A stretch of DNA of 64,000 nt from Ceratodon purpureus (GCA_014871385.1 CM026423.1:19581690-19645689), one strand, 5' to 3'. Shown: positions 1 through 13,700, counted from the first letter of the stretch. The notes: generated from the letters alone by a model not told the origin. A program made the numbers and translations.

Positions 1-3000
1 CATCAACCCACTTCTTAAACCTCTGAGGAATATCCTTTTTGTCAATGGCACCCTTTACAACCAACTCCCTCCAGAAATACCTCAAGATAGCCCGCTTCAT
101 TGCATTCTCAGCACCAGCTTGGTGGAGAAATGGCTCTTTCTTGGTAAAGGTACCAGCCTTAGGGAAAAAAGGCTTAAAGGCCCTGCCCCACAAAGTGATG
201 GAATGAGCCTCAATCCATGAGCCAATATCATCTACAGGATTAGGTAAATCCTCTGTCCTCAAAACTATCATGTCCTCCTCTACAATCTTGTTATAACGAA
301 TGACTGCCTCCTCCTCTAGCTGCAAATACAATCAATTAAAAAACACATAAGAATACATGACCAATTTCATGATGAAGAGTTATGTTAAACTGCAATAAGC
401 AACAACTGTGAAATGAAATGCAAAAGCTTAAGAATTAGAAACTTACCCCAGCCCAGAATGCAGCCTGATCAACCCAAGGGCGGAGAACTAAATCAGAAGC
501 TGGATGTGGAGGAAAATTGTACTCCTGCCGACTCTCCTTGCTCATATTCCACCACTTCAACCACCTCTCTTTGTACTTGGGAGAAACCTTAGCACTTGAA
601 AAAAGCTGCAACTTTTCAGCGGTCATCTCTGCCTTATTATAAAATATGTCAAAGTGCCGGATAATCTGCAAATAAGAAGTCAAGCATCATCTTAGAATAA
701 GATCATAAAATCTCCAATGACCTTATAGAAATACAAGTTCAATTATAATGAACTTCACGTTCTGATTATAAGGGAGAGTGCACAAAGATACAAATCATTC
801 TGGATATGCAAAGCTCATGACTGCTTACAGAAATTCAATACAGATTCCTCATAACACACTGTCCATTGATCACCTCTGATAAAAGTCAAGATTCACTGAA
901 AGAACAATTTAAAATGAAGGCACCACAATATTAAAAACGAATAGGGACCAAACCTCGAACTCAGCTCCACATCAATAGCACGGACTGATTGAATCAAAGA
1001 CGCCAACCAAAGCCCACACAACAAAAATAATAAAATACCGAAGCTCGAGCTGAGCTCATGAGCCAGAGCAGAGACTTCAGCAAAAAAAAAAACCAACACT
1101 GCTGTGCGGTAGAGCAACCGCATCAGCAAGAACCAAAGTGTTTTGCCCCGGCCGAGGCACCCCTCGGATCCGAGGCATGGTCTGGGGGTGACCTCGGCAC
1201 TCACTCAAAACTCCAACCAGCCACAAAAATGGTTGCCTCTCATACAGGCAACCACAAAATTAAAAAAAAAAGGAACCGCGAGAGAATCTACAGTTGATCC
1301 TCTCCTCGGATCCGAGGACACACAAGACAGTTACAGGGAAGATACCGAAGCTCGAGCTGAGCTCATGAGCCAGAGCAGAGACTTCAGCAACAAAAAAAAA
1401 CCAACACTGCTGTGCGGTATAGCAACCGCATCAGCAAGAACCAAAGTGTTTTGCCCCGGCCGAGGCACCCCTCGGATCCGAGGCATGGTCTGGGGGTGAC
1501 CTCGGCACTCACTCAAAACTCCAACCAGCCACAAAAATGGTTGCCTCTCATACAGGCAACCACAAAATTAAAAAAAAAAGGAACCGCGAGAGAATCTACA
1601 GTTGATCCTCTCCTCGGATCCGAGGACACACAAGACAGTTACAGGGAAGATACCGAAGCTCGAGCTGAGCTCATGAGCCAGAGCAGAGACTTCAGCAACA
1701 AAAAAAAACCAACACTGCTGTGCGGTATAGCAACCGCATCAGCAAGAACCAAAGTGTTTTGCCCCGGCCGAGGCACCCCTCGGATCCGAGGCATGGTCTG
1801 GGGGTGACCTCGGCACTCACTCAAAACTCCAACCAGCCACAAAAATGGTTGCCTCTCATACAGGCAACCACAAAATTAAAAAAAAAAGGAACCGCGAGAG
1901 AATCTACAGTTGATCCTCTCCTCGGATCCGAGGACACACAAGACAGTTACAGGGAAGATACCGAAGCTCGAGCTGAGCTCATGAGCCAGAGCAGAGACTT
2001 AAGCAAAAAAAAAAACCAACACTGCTGTGCGGTATAGCAACCGCATCAGCAAGAACCAAAGTGTTTTGCCCCGGCCGAGGCACCCCTCGGATCCGAGGCA
2101 TGGTCTGGGGGTGACCTCGGCACTCACTCAAAACTCCAACCAGCCACAAAAATGGTTGCCTCTCATACAGGCAACCACAAAATTAAAAAAAAAAGGAACC
2201 GCGAGAGAATCTACAGTTGATCCTCTCCTCGGATCCGAGGACACACAAGACAGTTACAGGGAAGATACCGAAGCTCGAGCTGAGCTCATGAGCCAGAGCA
2301 GAGACTTAAGCAAAAAAAAAACCAACACTGCTGTGCGGTATAGCAACCGCATCAGCAAGAACCAAAGTGTTTTGCCCCGGCCGAGGCACCCCTCGGATCC
2401 GAGGCATGGTCTGGGGGTGACCTCGGCACTCACTCAAAACTCCAACCAGCCACAAAAATGGTTGCCTCTCATACAGGCAACCACAAAATTAAAAAAAAAA
2501 GGAACCGCGAGAGAATCTACAGTTGATCCTCTCCTCGGATCCGAGGACACACAAGACAGTTACAGGGAAGATACCGAAGCTCGAGCTGAGCTCATGAGCC
2601 AGAGCAGAGACTTAAGCAAAAAAAAAACCAACACTGCTGTGCGGTATAGCAACCGCATCAGCAAGAACCAAAGTATTTTGCCCCGGCCGAGGCACCCCTC
2701 GGATCCGAGGCATGGTCTGGGGGTGACCTCGGCACTCACTCAAAACTCCAACCAGCCACAAAAATGGTTGCCTCTCATACAGGCAACCACAAAATTAAAA
2801 AAAAAAGGAAACACAAAGGAATCTGCAAAAAAATTAATACAGGAAGGATCATACCTCCTTGATAAACCCATCACCGTTAGCTGGATTGGCGATCGCAATA
2901 TAACGCTCCAATTGTGTTAATAGTGAGGTTTTTATCGCTTTAACAGCCTTCTTACTAGCTGTAAGGAGCTCAGAGGGACTTCCGTGCCGATCTTCTCCCA

Positions 3001-5934
3001 CTCCAGTTATCAAGGAGTCTTTGTATGCTCGAATGGCCTCCTCTTGAGCGGCTAAAATCTCCCTCTATATTCATGCATTTTTATATAATTAGCTTTTGAA
3101 TACTTACATTATAAGAGAACGTGGCCATGAAAATGAAATAAACTTGCTTACCTCGTATAAGAAGTTGATGAATGCATCTACCGTAAGATGATACCATTTC
3201 TTGTTTTTGCTTCGTGTCCACTCAAGAATGCTTGCCTGCAAGTCCTCCTCCTTCACCAAACCTTTCAGTTGGTCAAAGTCCAACAAACCGATCTGTTGGA
3301 CACGCCTCAACTCATGAGTCCAGTGCTGCGCCACGTGGTCTACCTGATTCTTCCTGAAACACATTACACAGAAATTCATAGATATGAAGAAAACAAAAAT
3401 TGACATTGGCATGTTGAGTAAATGGACACGTTCATGCAGAAACTACAAATCCATTATTAATAAAGGTTAAACGTTTGGAATACTTACTTGTTCCAATCAG
3501 TCATGGCGTGCAACATCATATTGCAATTTTCAGGTGTGATGTTTATGATAACAGAGCGAACAGAAACATGGAATTCTGCATCCTGTTGATGAAGGGCGTT
3601 GATGCTCTCAGTCCATGCAATGTGCCGATGATTCCCGTCCCAAACATAGAAGAATCGGTTGGAGAATTTCTCCAACCCTGGAGTCGAAAGCAAGCGCCCC
3701 TCGAATTCACGATCCTCCTCGCGCCATAACTCTGACCACGATGCCCTGTCCATCTCTGTGACATATGACTCTTCCATCCTAAAACTTTTCAACGAGAGAT
3801 AGAAACATGCCGATGCCCGCCTGTAGCCACGCGTGAATTCGGCCTTGAGCTTTTGAATGTCGTACTGCAATGGCTCCCTCACATCCTTCATGGGGATCAT
3901 TCTGCAGAGTGGCACGTCAATCTCCATTCCTGGCAAATCTACCGCACTCTGAAGTGCAAGGTGCGACGTTCCCATCACTTCCCTGCGTAACATGTTCTCC
4001 ATTGCTGCCATGCCCCCTGCGCTATTCTCCATGTCAGCGTTTCTGCATGGTACCTCCTCCATCCCATGGTCGCTGCTCATCTGCAGAGAAGTAGATTAAA
4101 TCGGAGATTCTCAGTAAATTATATCAATGCAAGATAAACAAGAATTTCACTCTTGCAAGAGGAAGACCAAAGAAGTTCCAAGTAACTATCCAGCACACTA
4201 AATCCTAGACGAAGCCCTCAAACTATGAGTGTGAAATCTTAATTCGATCCAAGCTCAAAGAATCCTAAGTAGCCACTCTGACACCTAGCATGGCACAAAC
4301 TCATTCGAAGTTCACTCCAGCAAGCACTTACTGCCTCCATCTGACTAGCAGCCGCAACTGTCCTCTGGGGCTCCGGGGAGGCAACCGAATGGGTGTCTTC
4401 TAGAAACTCGATATTAAAATTGTCCTCCTTCGGGTTACGAAGCTCCTCGACCGCCTGCAAAGAGAGAATGAAAGCTGAACAGTAGAACCAGCGACAAACT
4501 ATTCCAATCAGCCTAGCTGTACAAGAAATCAAAGAAACGTGATCCCGATCATCTCTTTCTAGAACACACGAAGTCGAAATTCAGCTCCAGGCAAGTGGGG
4601 ACTGCAAGCGAAATCCAATGAGATTAAGGTTTTTAACCAATAATTATCATGCATGGTCTAGCTAAATTCAAGCTCGTAATCACAGAGGGACATCAAATTC
4701 TAAGTAACCATTCAGCTCAAATCAGCCTAGAGTATTCAGAGTTCACATAAGTCTCAGAAGTCGAGTGGAGACATGGTGCTCGAAACAAAATTACCCATAA
4801 CCAGCACCTCACATCGCCAGAATTTCTTATCATAAGAATGTCACTCCTACACTCATACACTCATGCAACAGTGACGTCTGTTTACGGATTACCACAAACC
4901 TTCAAGCTATTCTTCGGTTCATCTCGTTTGCACCAAAGTCACGGAAATAAGTCGGGGAGAACTGAATCAAATTTACCTCTTCGAAGTGGCTGGAATTCGT
5001 TGCTCTGCTCAACACCTCTGAGACCGCAACGAGGTGGGTGTCTCCCAGAATTCGGAGTTCAGAGCTGTCCTTTCTTGACGTATCCAGAACCTCGATCCCC
5101 TGGTCCACAATATTGATATTACCCAACATGTGCTTCTTAGAGATTCCCTGGAATTTGTGACCTAGGGTTTGGGTGCTTCATCTGAAGCTAATATCGCACT
5201 TCGTGATCATAACAGATTCCTATAACTTGTCGACAGCTCTATGCATTGGAAGAATAATGCAAACCCAAGTAGTTACGAGGAAGAATGTTTACCTGGTCTT
5301 GAGAGAACACCGTTGAAGTGAGAGCAGCCGGCTCCTCGCTCGTGCAACCGAGGTCAGCTCCTTCTGCAGTTGAGGCTGTACTTCGATGTGTGAACCCCGT
5401 ACCACCAAAATCTGAGTCAACCGAGAGGCCCTGCAGTCAATGCACATGCACCATAATTGCGTCACGCCTCCCTATCCAGTCTGCTCGGAAATTACTTGAC
5501 CGTGATACCATCAAACTCACCAACTGCATCTCAGTAACGTACGGGAACTCTAGAACTTGAAATCCAATGGCTAAGCTAATTCCTCGAAAAAATCGTCCAT
5601 AGCAAGAGCTTGTGCGGGTTAAACCCAATGAAATAATAAATCAAACATGATAAACTTAAAATGTACATAAAGAGGAAAAGTAGTGAGCAAACAAATAAGT
5701 CTGGTATACTTGACATATAGTAGCCAATTTCTTGATTTTTAGATGGCCAGATTCATCTGATAAACAATCCACTTCTGCGATACGGCTGAGAGCATCCTTC
5801 TCCTTACGTCTCCTCTGGTATGTGATCTGCTTTGAATTACCAAAATGAGAACCTCGCCTTCTCCCTCTACCTCTAGTCGTACATGATCTAGGAGCCCTAG
5901 GCACTCTTGTACTAGGTTCTTCCCCGTCCCTCAT
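1..5934 (-). CDS. ParB-like / DNA methyltransferase-like protein of the MULE, left copy, 3' part missing
   Basis: Multi-exon gene on the minus strand, homologous exon by exon to the one at 20968-28640. Exons by position: 5710-5934, 5293-5430, 4977-5099, 4332-4454, 3488-4080, 3152-3353, 2855-3064, 447-665, and 1-319 (partial). Each has exactly the length of its counterpart, with GT/AG borders and compatible phases. The 3488-4080 exon carries the ParB-like DGNHR motif. The large intron 666-2854 contains the 306-308-bp palindrome array. The methyltransferase half lies beyond the window edge. The chosen start is the first in-frame ATG of the basic, Arg-rich exon (5932-5934). An upstream exon is possible because the frame stays open beyond it. 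The exon structure is conserved between two diverged copies, which argues for a real gene. Confidence 0.7.
1034..2809. repeat. Tandem array, 306-308-bp unit, with paired CCTCGGATCCGAGG palindromes
   Basis: About 5.8 head-to-tail units lie inside the large intron of the left ParB-MTase gene. Each unit carries two perfect 14-bp palindromes, at 1162, 1304, 1470, 1612, 1778, 1920, 2085, 2227, 2391, 2533 and 2697 (11 in all), spaced alternately about 142 and 164-166 bp. Units are almost identical apart from length changes in A-runs, so the array was homogenised recently. The open frames on the plus strand (for example 2027-2920) arise because the period is divisible by three where the A-runs allow it, and are not genes. 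Confidence 0.9.
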
Positions 5935-6584
5935 GTGTCTAATTAACACGCTCCCGCAAACATACAACTGACTGAGACGACTGTCATGAAATTGATAAGT
6001 GAGACGTTCATTGTCACTTAGCAGACTATGTGTATCCTCTCCTCTAATCCCTAACACACTTGTATTGTGAGTGGTACCTGCTTTGGATCGTGCCAGTATT
6101 TAAATAAACTATAATATTAGTAAACATTTGAATTATTGCCACTAGACTAAGAAAATGATGTCCAATATCGATCTGTAAAGAGTATGACATAATATTATGT
6201 TTGAATTATGGAGATCCACTAATTATCTTTTCATGACCTGAACGCAATTTAGAACGTCCAATTTAATAAACTGTATCTTAACAAGCCCCTATTTAAATTA
6301 AAGGTCAATCCTACAAGATGAAATTGACGGCTGCTTGTTATATTTGTAGTAACAAAAGACAACCATATTGGCGCTCTCAGCCGCCTAATCACTTTAGTAT
6401 GTCACATACTAAGTAACTAAATTTTGTGCTCTACAGGTCATGCAATATCCACCTGTACAAATTAATTATTTTAAGAACATATAAGGTGGCCATTTATTTA
6501 GCCCCTAAAGAACTATATAGTCCCTACAATGTCTTGGAGTCACAACTCATTGTATTGTAGTGTTCCCAGTCCACCTCTCCTCCA
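5935..6584. promoter_or_regulatory. Divergent intergenic region between ParB-MTase and transposase genes (left copy)
   Basis: About 650 bp separate the ParB-MTase start (minus strand) from the transposase start (plus strand). The open frame of the ParB-MTase side continues into it to about 6057, so an additional 5' exon may lie here. It is strongly conserved with 20319-20967 in the other copy. It probably holds both promoters. I could not single out a TATA box with confidence. Confidence 0.5.
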
Positions 6585-9500
6585 ATGCATGATTGTACTT
6601 CTTCCATCTTCTATAGTACTCTTAGAATGGCCTCTCTGCGAGCTCATGATGGAGGTATTCCTTTTGTGATGTCTGTAGGTCCAGACAATAAGGTAGTTGT
6701 GGAGGAGCGATTGCTTAGTCTCAGGTTTGGATTTAGAGCCGGGACTATTTACGTGGAAGAAGAGGTTTTTGATGATAATGGAGAGATTCGTGAGTGTATA
6801 TTTCAAGTGAAGGATAGTACACCTGATGGTTACATCTGGACTCTTAGCACTGGAATGTTCAAGGTCTATGGATTATCAGATGCACAGATGTCTGAGTCTA
6901 CTGTTCTCTTGACCCCTCCTCCTTCAACGTCTACGGTACCAGTTCCTGGTCGAGCATCTGTAAAAATTGAACCGAGTGACAATTCAGTGCATTTGTTGAG
7001 TGACTCGGATGATGACACTCACAGTGAGATCAAGTTAGGAGATACTAGGTCAAATCCATTCCAGTCTCGGGGGTCTCAGCAGTCAAGTCGTCCATCTCGA
7101 CAGAGCAGTCGTTCTAGTATGTCCGCATCATTGTCTACAGGGCGTCCACCTATTCACCCTACTTCCCAGAAAAATAGAAGCGTCTTGTTTGCCATCAGGA
7201 TGACAGCATCGAGAAGGGGCTCCCGATCAGAACTGTCGCAGATTGATTTTGACACAATTGACCATGAACAAGTGAAGTACTTACCGCCAGTTTATGACGG
7301 AGACAAGATTTTTGAGCTGCCCCCTTTACCTGAAGGAGTTCCAACTCAATTTGGAGGTGGCATGGACGGGATGAGCAAGCAGTATGATGGCCACACCTGG
7401 TGCAAGACCATGACCACAAACATCAAGAACGAGTATGGCCTCACATATCGTAAGTCATCCTGTACTGGACATTTAGAATGTCCCAACCCTAATTGCGATT
7501 ATATCTGCAGGAATAATGGAATGGTAAACAAAACAGAATGGTCAGGTGTAGCCTTAGTACCGTTTTCTGTAGGAGGATCTTCCACGGAGAAGTCTACATT
7601 AGCATGCAAAGTATGTAAGACACCTCCAATTTGTCTAGAATTGTGCGACGCTAGGATCTACCACGTGTCGTCCACAGATAAAGATGCTACCCGTGCGGCC
7701 ATTCATTTAGGACGTCACAGACATCCTGTATCTCAAGGTAGATGTCAGGATTCAATGGACATAATGTTTGAGTGCATTGCTAAGGAGGTTCAGAAGACAC
7801 CTAACGCCAAAAATTCGGCTATCGTCTTAGCGGCCAGCAAGCAGTACCTTGCAGATGCTCTGATCCGTCCGACTGCAGGAGGTACCCATCTACGAGGAGC
7901 ATCTATGGATGCTGTAATGGACCAATTTGAGACTCTTACATCACCAAACATACGGAATTTTGTTTCTGGCTCCAAGAGATTTTTCCGCCAAGGAAGAGGA
8001 GTGACAGACAGCATCCTGGAGCTGAAGGACTATTCGAACTTTGATTTCATCCACCGTAATCAATTCCCTGGACAGAACGAAGGGAAGGTATTTCTGTTCA
8101 AGATGTCCACTGATCGTCCAGGGAGCGGTGTCGATTTAGTGAAGCGCATGCAGCCTGGAGGCGATCTTCAAGACTGCTGGATCATGTTCGATCATGTCAG
8201 GCGCGTAGCGGACTGGACTACTATGGCATGCCACGTTTATGACAGTAAATACTGTAAAGTTATGACGATTGCCCTTTGTGACATGCAATCTGAAGATGCT
8301 GCTGCTCAGGAGTTATTTTGGCTTCAGCTTAATGAAGTTATGCGGAAGAACGGCCATGAAAATACAAATTTCAAAGGATTCATGGCTGACAACGCTGGAG
8401 CCAACTGGCACGCTGTTCGTAAGGTGTATGGGAACGGCGATCCCAATGATCCAATGGAAGAACGTGAACGCACTTGTCTTTTCCACTGGACAAAGTGCTT
8501 GCAGAGGGCAACTTCCCGGAACATCTTGCCAAGCTTTCAAGACCAACACAAAGCTTTGTGCAAAGTATGGAAGGACGCAAAGACCCAAGAGGAAGCAGAC
8601 GCACAGTACAACGTCATCCGCGGGTGGTGGCTTTCGTCAGGCGCCACAACTGAAGAAGGAAGGGGTCATCTAAATGATTGGATGGCTTTCTGGCACTATC
8701 GATATAGACAATGGGGAGGCTCAATGCAGCTTGTAAGTTGAATTGTCTTTAAACCTTTTGTGAAGTATTAGTTAACTTTAATTATTTTTTATAATCATGA
8801 GTATGACATCATTTGTTTTTTTTTTTTTCCCCAGGATCTTACACTTGACGAGAGAGCCGACATGCCTTCGTGCAACCTTGCCGAAACCGTCCACAACAGA
8901 TGGCTTCAACAATCAGGGAATACAATGACATGTTTGTACGAGGCAACAGTGGATGATATGATCCGAGCATTCATGCAGATAACAAGTTACCGGTCTTGGC
9001 TGAAGGGAGGAAAGGGCGGTAAAGGTCCGGACAAAGCAGAACTTCGTTTACGCCACGCTCAACGCTCTGGTGACCCCAAGTTGATTGCTGAGGCAGTGAA
9101 CTCGTACCCGGGAGCCGAGGATATATTGACGAAGAAAGGAGGCTTGGAAGGTGCAGAGATCTTTGGATCTACAAAACGGAAGTTAGATTTGCCGCCCGGT
9201 TCCAGTCATGACTCTCATCGTTATGATACAGTGAATTACTCCATTCCTCGTGATGGCACCAGATCCACCAGAGCACGCATTGAGGAGGCCCTTTCTCAAC
9301 CTGACTCGGGAGTTCAACACACTACTTCAGTGCAGGAGACAGATTGCGACCCCTCTAAGTGGCACATTGCCAGACTGTCCGGCAAGTCTAACCGAAAATG
9401 TCAAGCAATGCAGGCTCATACAAATGAGAAGTGCGATACCCGAGTGCGTCGAGGTACACATGGTACGCCTGCTCCTACATATGTAGGGCTGAAGAAGGAG

Positions 9501-10205
9501 TTCAGAACCGATCGCCATATTTCTACTGACTTCTGGTTTTGCGCTGATGACATTAATAGATGTGTGAAGGGCACGAAGAAGTCGTTTGTGATCGATTGGC
9601 CATCTATCCCGCAGACTTGGCCTGTGAAAAGGGGCACGAACTTGACAATCAAAGAGATTTTGGATCTTGAAGAGGCCGGGTTCCAACTCCAACAACGTGG
9701 AGTACTATCACCTCGACGTCAGTTCCAGGTCTCTGCTAATATGCCGCTTCCAAGGAGTCATTTCCCGGTTCCTGTCGATCCTGATACACACCCGACGACT
9801 CGAAACGGATATGCCATCAGGAGAAGTTCTGACGCTCCTACCTCCGACCACCGCAACAAGTGGAGCAGCGCGGGTCTCATGAACAAGTATTGGATAACAA
9901 GTGTCACATCAATCCCTTATCCAGGATTTGGCTGCGTCATCTCCTTGAAGAGTCCAAGTGAAACCATATATTGTATCACCATCACGGACTTCCCTGGATG
10001 TACTTGCCCCGACTTCATGAAAATGACTTCGGAAACCCTTGGCAAAAGAGGCCAGTGGAAGTACTGCAAGCATGTTTATTATATCTTCCGCTATCTATGT
10101 GAGATGGATTACAAGGTTGATACTTTTATGCACGCCCCTAGCTTCAGCTTCAACGAAGTTATGCGTGTTCTGGAGATGGCCAAAGTTGCTGAACCGCTTG
10201 AGTAG
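6585..10205 (+). CDS. Mutator-type (MULE) transposase with SWIM zinc finger, left copy
   Basis: Two exons, 6585-8732 and 8835-10205, give 1,172 aa. The intron is 102 bp, with GTAAGT donor and a long T-tract before CCCCAG. Visible parts are: a Ser-rich acidic N-terminal third; a Cys/His cluster (about residues 285-385) ending in an H-x-H (GRHRHPV), as in WRKY/GCM1-type DNA-binding domains; a DDE core with candidate D536, D602 and E733 and a C631-x2-H634 motif; and a C-terminal SWIM finger C1105-x-C1107...C1127-x-H1129. The third acidic residue lies in exon 2, so splicing is needed for activity. The protein should bind the terminal repeats and cut and join the element in the nucleus. The start ATG is shared by both copies; a second Met lies 14 codons on. 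It differs from the right copy at roughly 30 residues and shows no break. Confidence 0.85.
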
Positions 10206-10414
10206 TTTTTCTTATGGTTAGACTTTGAAATTAAGTGACCAGTACACTTCAAGAATACATTATATCAATAGCGGAATTGATTTGTTTTTGCTTTGTGCTT
10301 GATTTGGAATCCGCAGAACATAAATAAAGGTCACTATTTTATTTAGTTATTGTTCACTTCTCAAATGTTTTCGTGTGAAAATTAAGAGGAGAACCAATGT
10401 TTTGGCATACTTAG

Positions 10415-10452
10415 GGAATATTCTCTCCTCGGATCCGAGGAGAGAATATTCC
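10415..10452. promoter_or_regulatory. 38-bp perfect palindrome near the transposase-side tip (left copy)
   Basis: Every base pairs with its reverse complement. The core is CCTCGGATCCGAGG (10427-10440), flanked by symmetrical GAATATTCTCT arms. It sits about 330 bp inside the element end and 210 bp after the transposase stop. It could be a protein-binding site, a methylation target or a cruciform/transcription-end element. Both copies keep it at the same place. Confidence 0.8.
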
Positions 10453-10736
10453 TGCATGACCTCAAAATATTCCTTTTCCACTTCCGAGACCACGAAAATG
10501 AGATAAAAAAAATTCCAAAAAATAGGATATCCATTCTGTACTAAACCCTAAACAGTTAGATATTACCTGAAACCGCGCACATTTCATTCATTCCACGGTT
10601 ATAGGGTCTACTTATTTGGCATTCGTATATTCAAGCAAAGTGTCCCAAATCGCTCATCATTGTGTGATTGCTCTCAAAAAAATTCAAAAAATATACGAAA
10701 AACTCAATTTTTTACACAGAAATTGAATTTTTTTGG

Positions 10737-10778
10737 GCTCACCGCTCACTGCTCACCGCTCACCGCTCACAAGATAGC
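10737..10778. repeat. Terminal inverted repeat core of the MULE, left copy, transposase side
   Basis: Identical, as reverse complement, to 16126-16167 and, in the same orientation, to 29423-29464. It consists of nearly five copies of a heptad (CCGCTCA, or TGAGCGG on the other strand, one unit with A for G) and ends in ACAAGATAGC. The repeated heptads suggest several transposase-binding sites side by side. Confidence 0.9.
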
Positions 10779-10785
10779 GTCGCTG

Positions 10786-13700
10786 GAGCGTCATCTAATA
10801 AAATTTGACTTAAGCGGAGCTTGACCGGACCCTAAATTAACCCGTTTTTGTTGAGTTGATGCTTTAAGTTTAATATAGATGTTGCTTGTTGGATATTAGA
10901 TACTGTGTAAACATATTGTTGAGAAGCTTTGTGGTTAATTAACTGAATTTTGTTGTTTACGCTTGGTACGTATTTGTATTTCATTTGAATTCCATATTAT
11001 ATCGCGCCATACCATTTTGTGAGTGTATCTCAATTAGCACATACCTTGTCAATTTGATAAATCTAGAGAGTATTGTTGGGGAGAGTTGCATGTACAAAGC
11101 AAGTGTATAGGAATTATATAAGTATATATTATATTAATATCATATTTAAAAAATAAAGAATAAGTGGCTTAGCATTTATCAGTAGTTCATAGTATATTGT
11201 TAGATAGAATTCAACAATAATCTAATCTATTTGATGAGCCCCTGCACAAGTGGATAGAATCTTTAAGTAAAGTTGTCATGTTAGTCATGACTATATATTA
11301 CGATGTAGAATTCTTTGGCATAATATAAGTATATCACCAAACTACACGAGAATAATTTGAAGATAGCATTGTATACCAAATATGAATTGTTGAACCTTCA
11401 GGCTTGCGACAATAGTATGAGTCACTTGGAAATAGCTTACAAATTTTTTTGATCATTATGATTATTTATAGAATTTTTGCCTTCTTCATTCTTCAAGGTG
11501 CAACATTTCAAGGTGATAGAAAAGTCAAGTTTGCACTTGACTTAGGTTGAAAAAATACAATAAATTTCCTATTTTAAGAACATTATAGTATGCTGTAGAC
11601 TTTACCATAAGTCATGAATTTCGTAAAAACAAACCATTTTGGAACTATCAAAATCTATTGTCCTTTAGGATACATCTAACAAATACCATAGAGATCTTCA
11701 CAATATTTTTAACAAAGTTAGCTTCAAAAAATTAAAGATTCTATGATGAAGATTGTTGGTTGGATTGTTGCTTTGCAAATACATGGTGAAATTCACTATT
11801 CTAAAACTATCAATTTCATCATTGATGTACTGTAATGATTTGAATCCTCTCTAAATTAATTACTTTGGAACAACTAAGTCATATCATGTCTATTGTAATA
11901 GCATATAAGGTAGTAATATTCACAACCAATAATTTGAAGAATTGTGCATTTATGGAGCTTATAAAGAATTTTGAAGTATTTTTTCTTTGAACCCCATTCT
12001 GAAGAGAAGATGGAATCAAAGTAGAATATGAATTTCAAACTAATACATAATTTGCTATATTTTGTGAAATTGAAATGTCATAGTGGCCTACTATCGAATA
12101 GGTGGTGCATAGAAACCAACCAATATGCACATCAATCTATAATCAATAAACTTGACGAAATGGACTTGAATTAGATTATCAGATGGCTTATGGATTTCAT
12201 TCCAAAATGCAAGGAAAATTGGACTTCAAAAATTGGTTTTGGAAAAATGACGATACCCAATGCTTCTCCTGAGGTTGAATGCCATAATTTTTCACCCACT
12301 TGATTGAAGAACATGTTTCAATGTAAGCATCCTGGATCACAAAAAGAGGATGAGATTTCAAATAGCACTACCCTACTCGGAAGGAAGTTGTTGACTGTCC
12401 GGAAAAGTGTGGCGCTGGCAGATGATGAAGTGGACTCTGACAGGAGGCATTGGCAGCCAGGCAGCTCTGACAATGCGGAGATGATTATCTGTAAGCAGGA
12501 TGCAGTCTTCCAGCAGGGCTTGGGCTGCCAGGAGGGCTGGAGCACGGATGAGGGTGAGACTGAGACGACAACATGCTTGCCCCCATGTATGATGCTGTGA
12601 TTGCACATTCTGTATGAGGCCCAGCACATGCAAATCTAGTAAGACAAAATGCGTTAAAACATCTTCTCAAGTCTCCTCTTCATTGATCATGAATAAGTAT
12701 CTTGAGTATGTTTTAAGTTTTCACGTAAGAAGACTCAAGGAACAAGCAACTCTTAATCTCTAGATTTGTAAGCTTGTTTACATACTTTCAAAGATTCTCA
12801 TTTATCACAAAATAAACCATCAACTTTTGAAGACAAAGAATGACAATGTATGATCAAGCCTTGTGAACATTTTGTGACAATGTATGATCAAGCCTTCACC
12901 AACAGCATTCAGCCGCTTTATTACCCACCATAGTTTCTTGAGTTCAATGGAATGAGTATGGATGTTTTCATAGTTGGGTGTATCTATGATGTGCTTTTGA
13001 TAACAAAACAGTTTTTCCGAAAACAAAACAGTTTTTTTTCAAAAACAAAAACAAGACCTTTAATTTAGGATGCTAGTATTTCACAAAATATTTAGCATCT
13101 CATGAAATTAAAAAAATTCAAAGTTGTTACATATAGTAATTTCTTCTTTTGGGAATAATATATGAAGTTGTAAAGAACATATGTGCCTAAGGATGTGTAA
13201 GCAATGATGCTCACTTGTGGCTAAAATTTTCTAACATGTGGCTTCAGCATCCTCAAGAGAAGAAAAAACCAGATCTTGCACATCTTGAGGTGCTACTCAC
13301 ACAATTGGGAGTACAAATTGACCACCAAGTTCCATGTCTTCACTTTCCTTCAAATGCTCCGCTGTGCCATCGGCAATCAATCAGGAGAATATCAGACTCT
13401 CCAGAACATGAGACTTGGCCCAAGTTCCCATTCAAGCTGCCCATTGAAACTCATCACACAATTCGCAGGTTCTAGATTCCAAGCAATAAATAAATAATTG
13501 CAGCAGAAATCGATTGTTCTCTCAAACTCCAAACTTCCATCAAAGATCTCTGCACTTCCGCAATCTTGACTCCAAGCTTGTAACTCCCAAAAGCTTGCCT
13601 GGATGACAAGGTGAGGAGAGCATTTGAGCAGGTCGCAAGGTGGTTATCTTCATCCTCGAAGCTGTTACGCACAATCACCACCATCAGAAGCAAATCTCCG

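Larger units (their letters stand above)
1..10785. mobile_element. Left copy of giant Mutator-like transposon (truncated by window edge)
   Basis: This is the inverted partner of the complete copy at 16119-29470. Base 1 corresponds to about base 26645 of that copy, so some 2.8 kb of the ParB-MTase side lies outside the window. The visible end at 10785 carries the same 42-bp core (10737-10778) followed by GTCGCTG, which matches the transposase-side tip of the other copy exactly. The predicted target duplication is GAGCGTCATCT (10786-10796), and its partner lies outside the window. It carries the transposase on the plus strand and the ParB-MTase gene on the minus strand. All visible exons have the same lengths as in the other copy and no break was seen, so this is a young insertion. 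Confidence 0.85.

Noticed and set aside
1058-2920. Chain of open frames up to 297 codons on the plus strand
   Set aside because: They read through the 306-308-bp intronic tandem array, repeat the same peptide, and lie antisense to a supported gene. Openness comes from the period and A-run lengths.
8313-8673. Alternative-frame ORFs inside the transposase exon
   Set aside because: Shadows of the transposase frame, mirrored in the other copy because the DNA is homologous.
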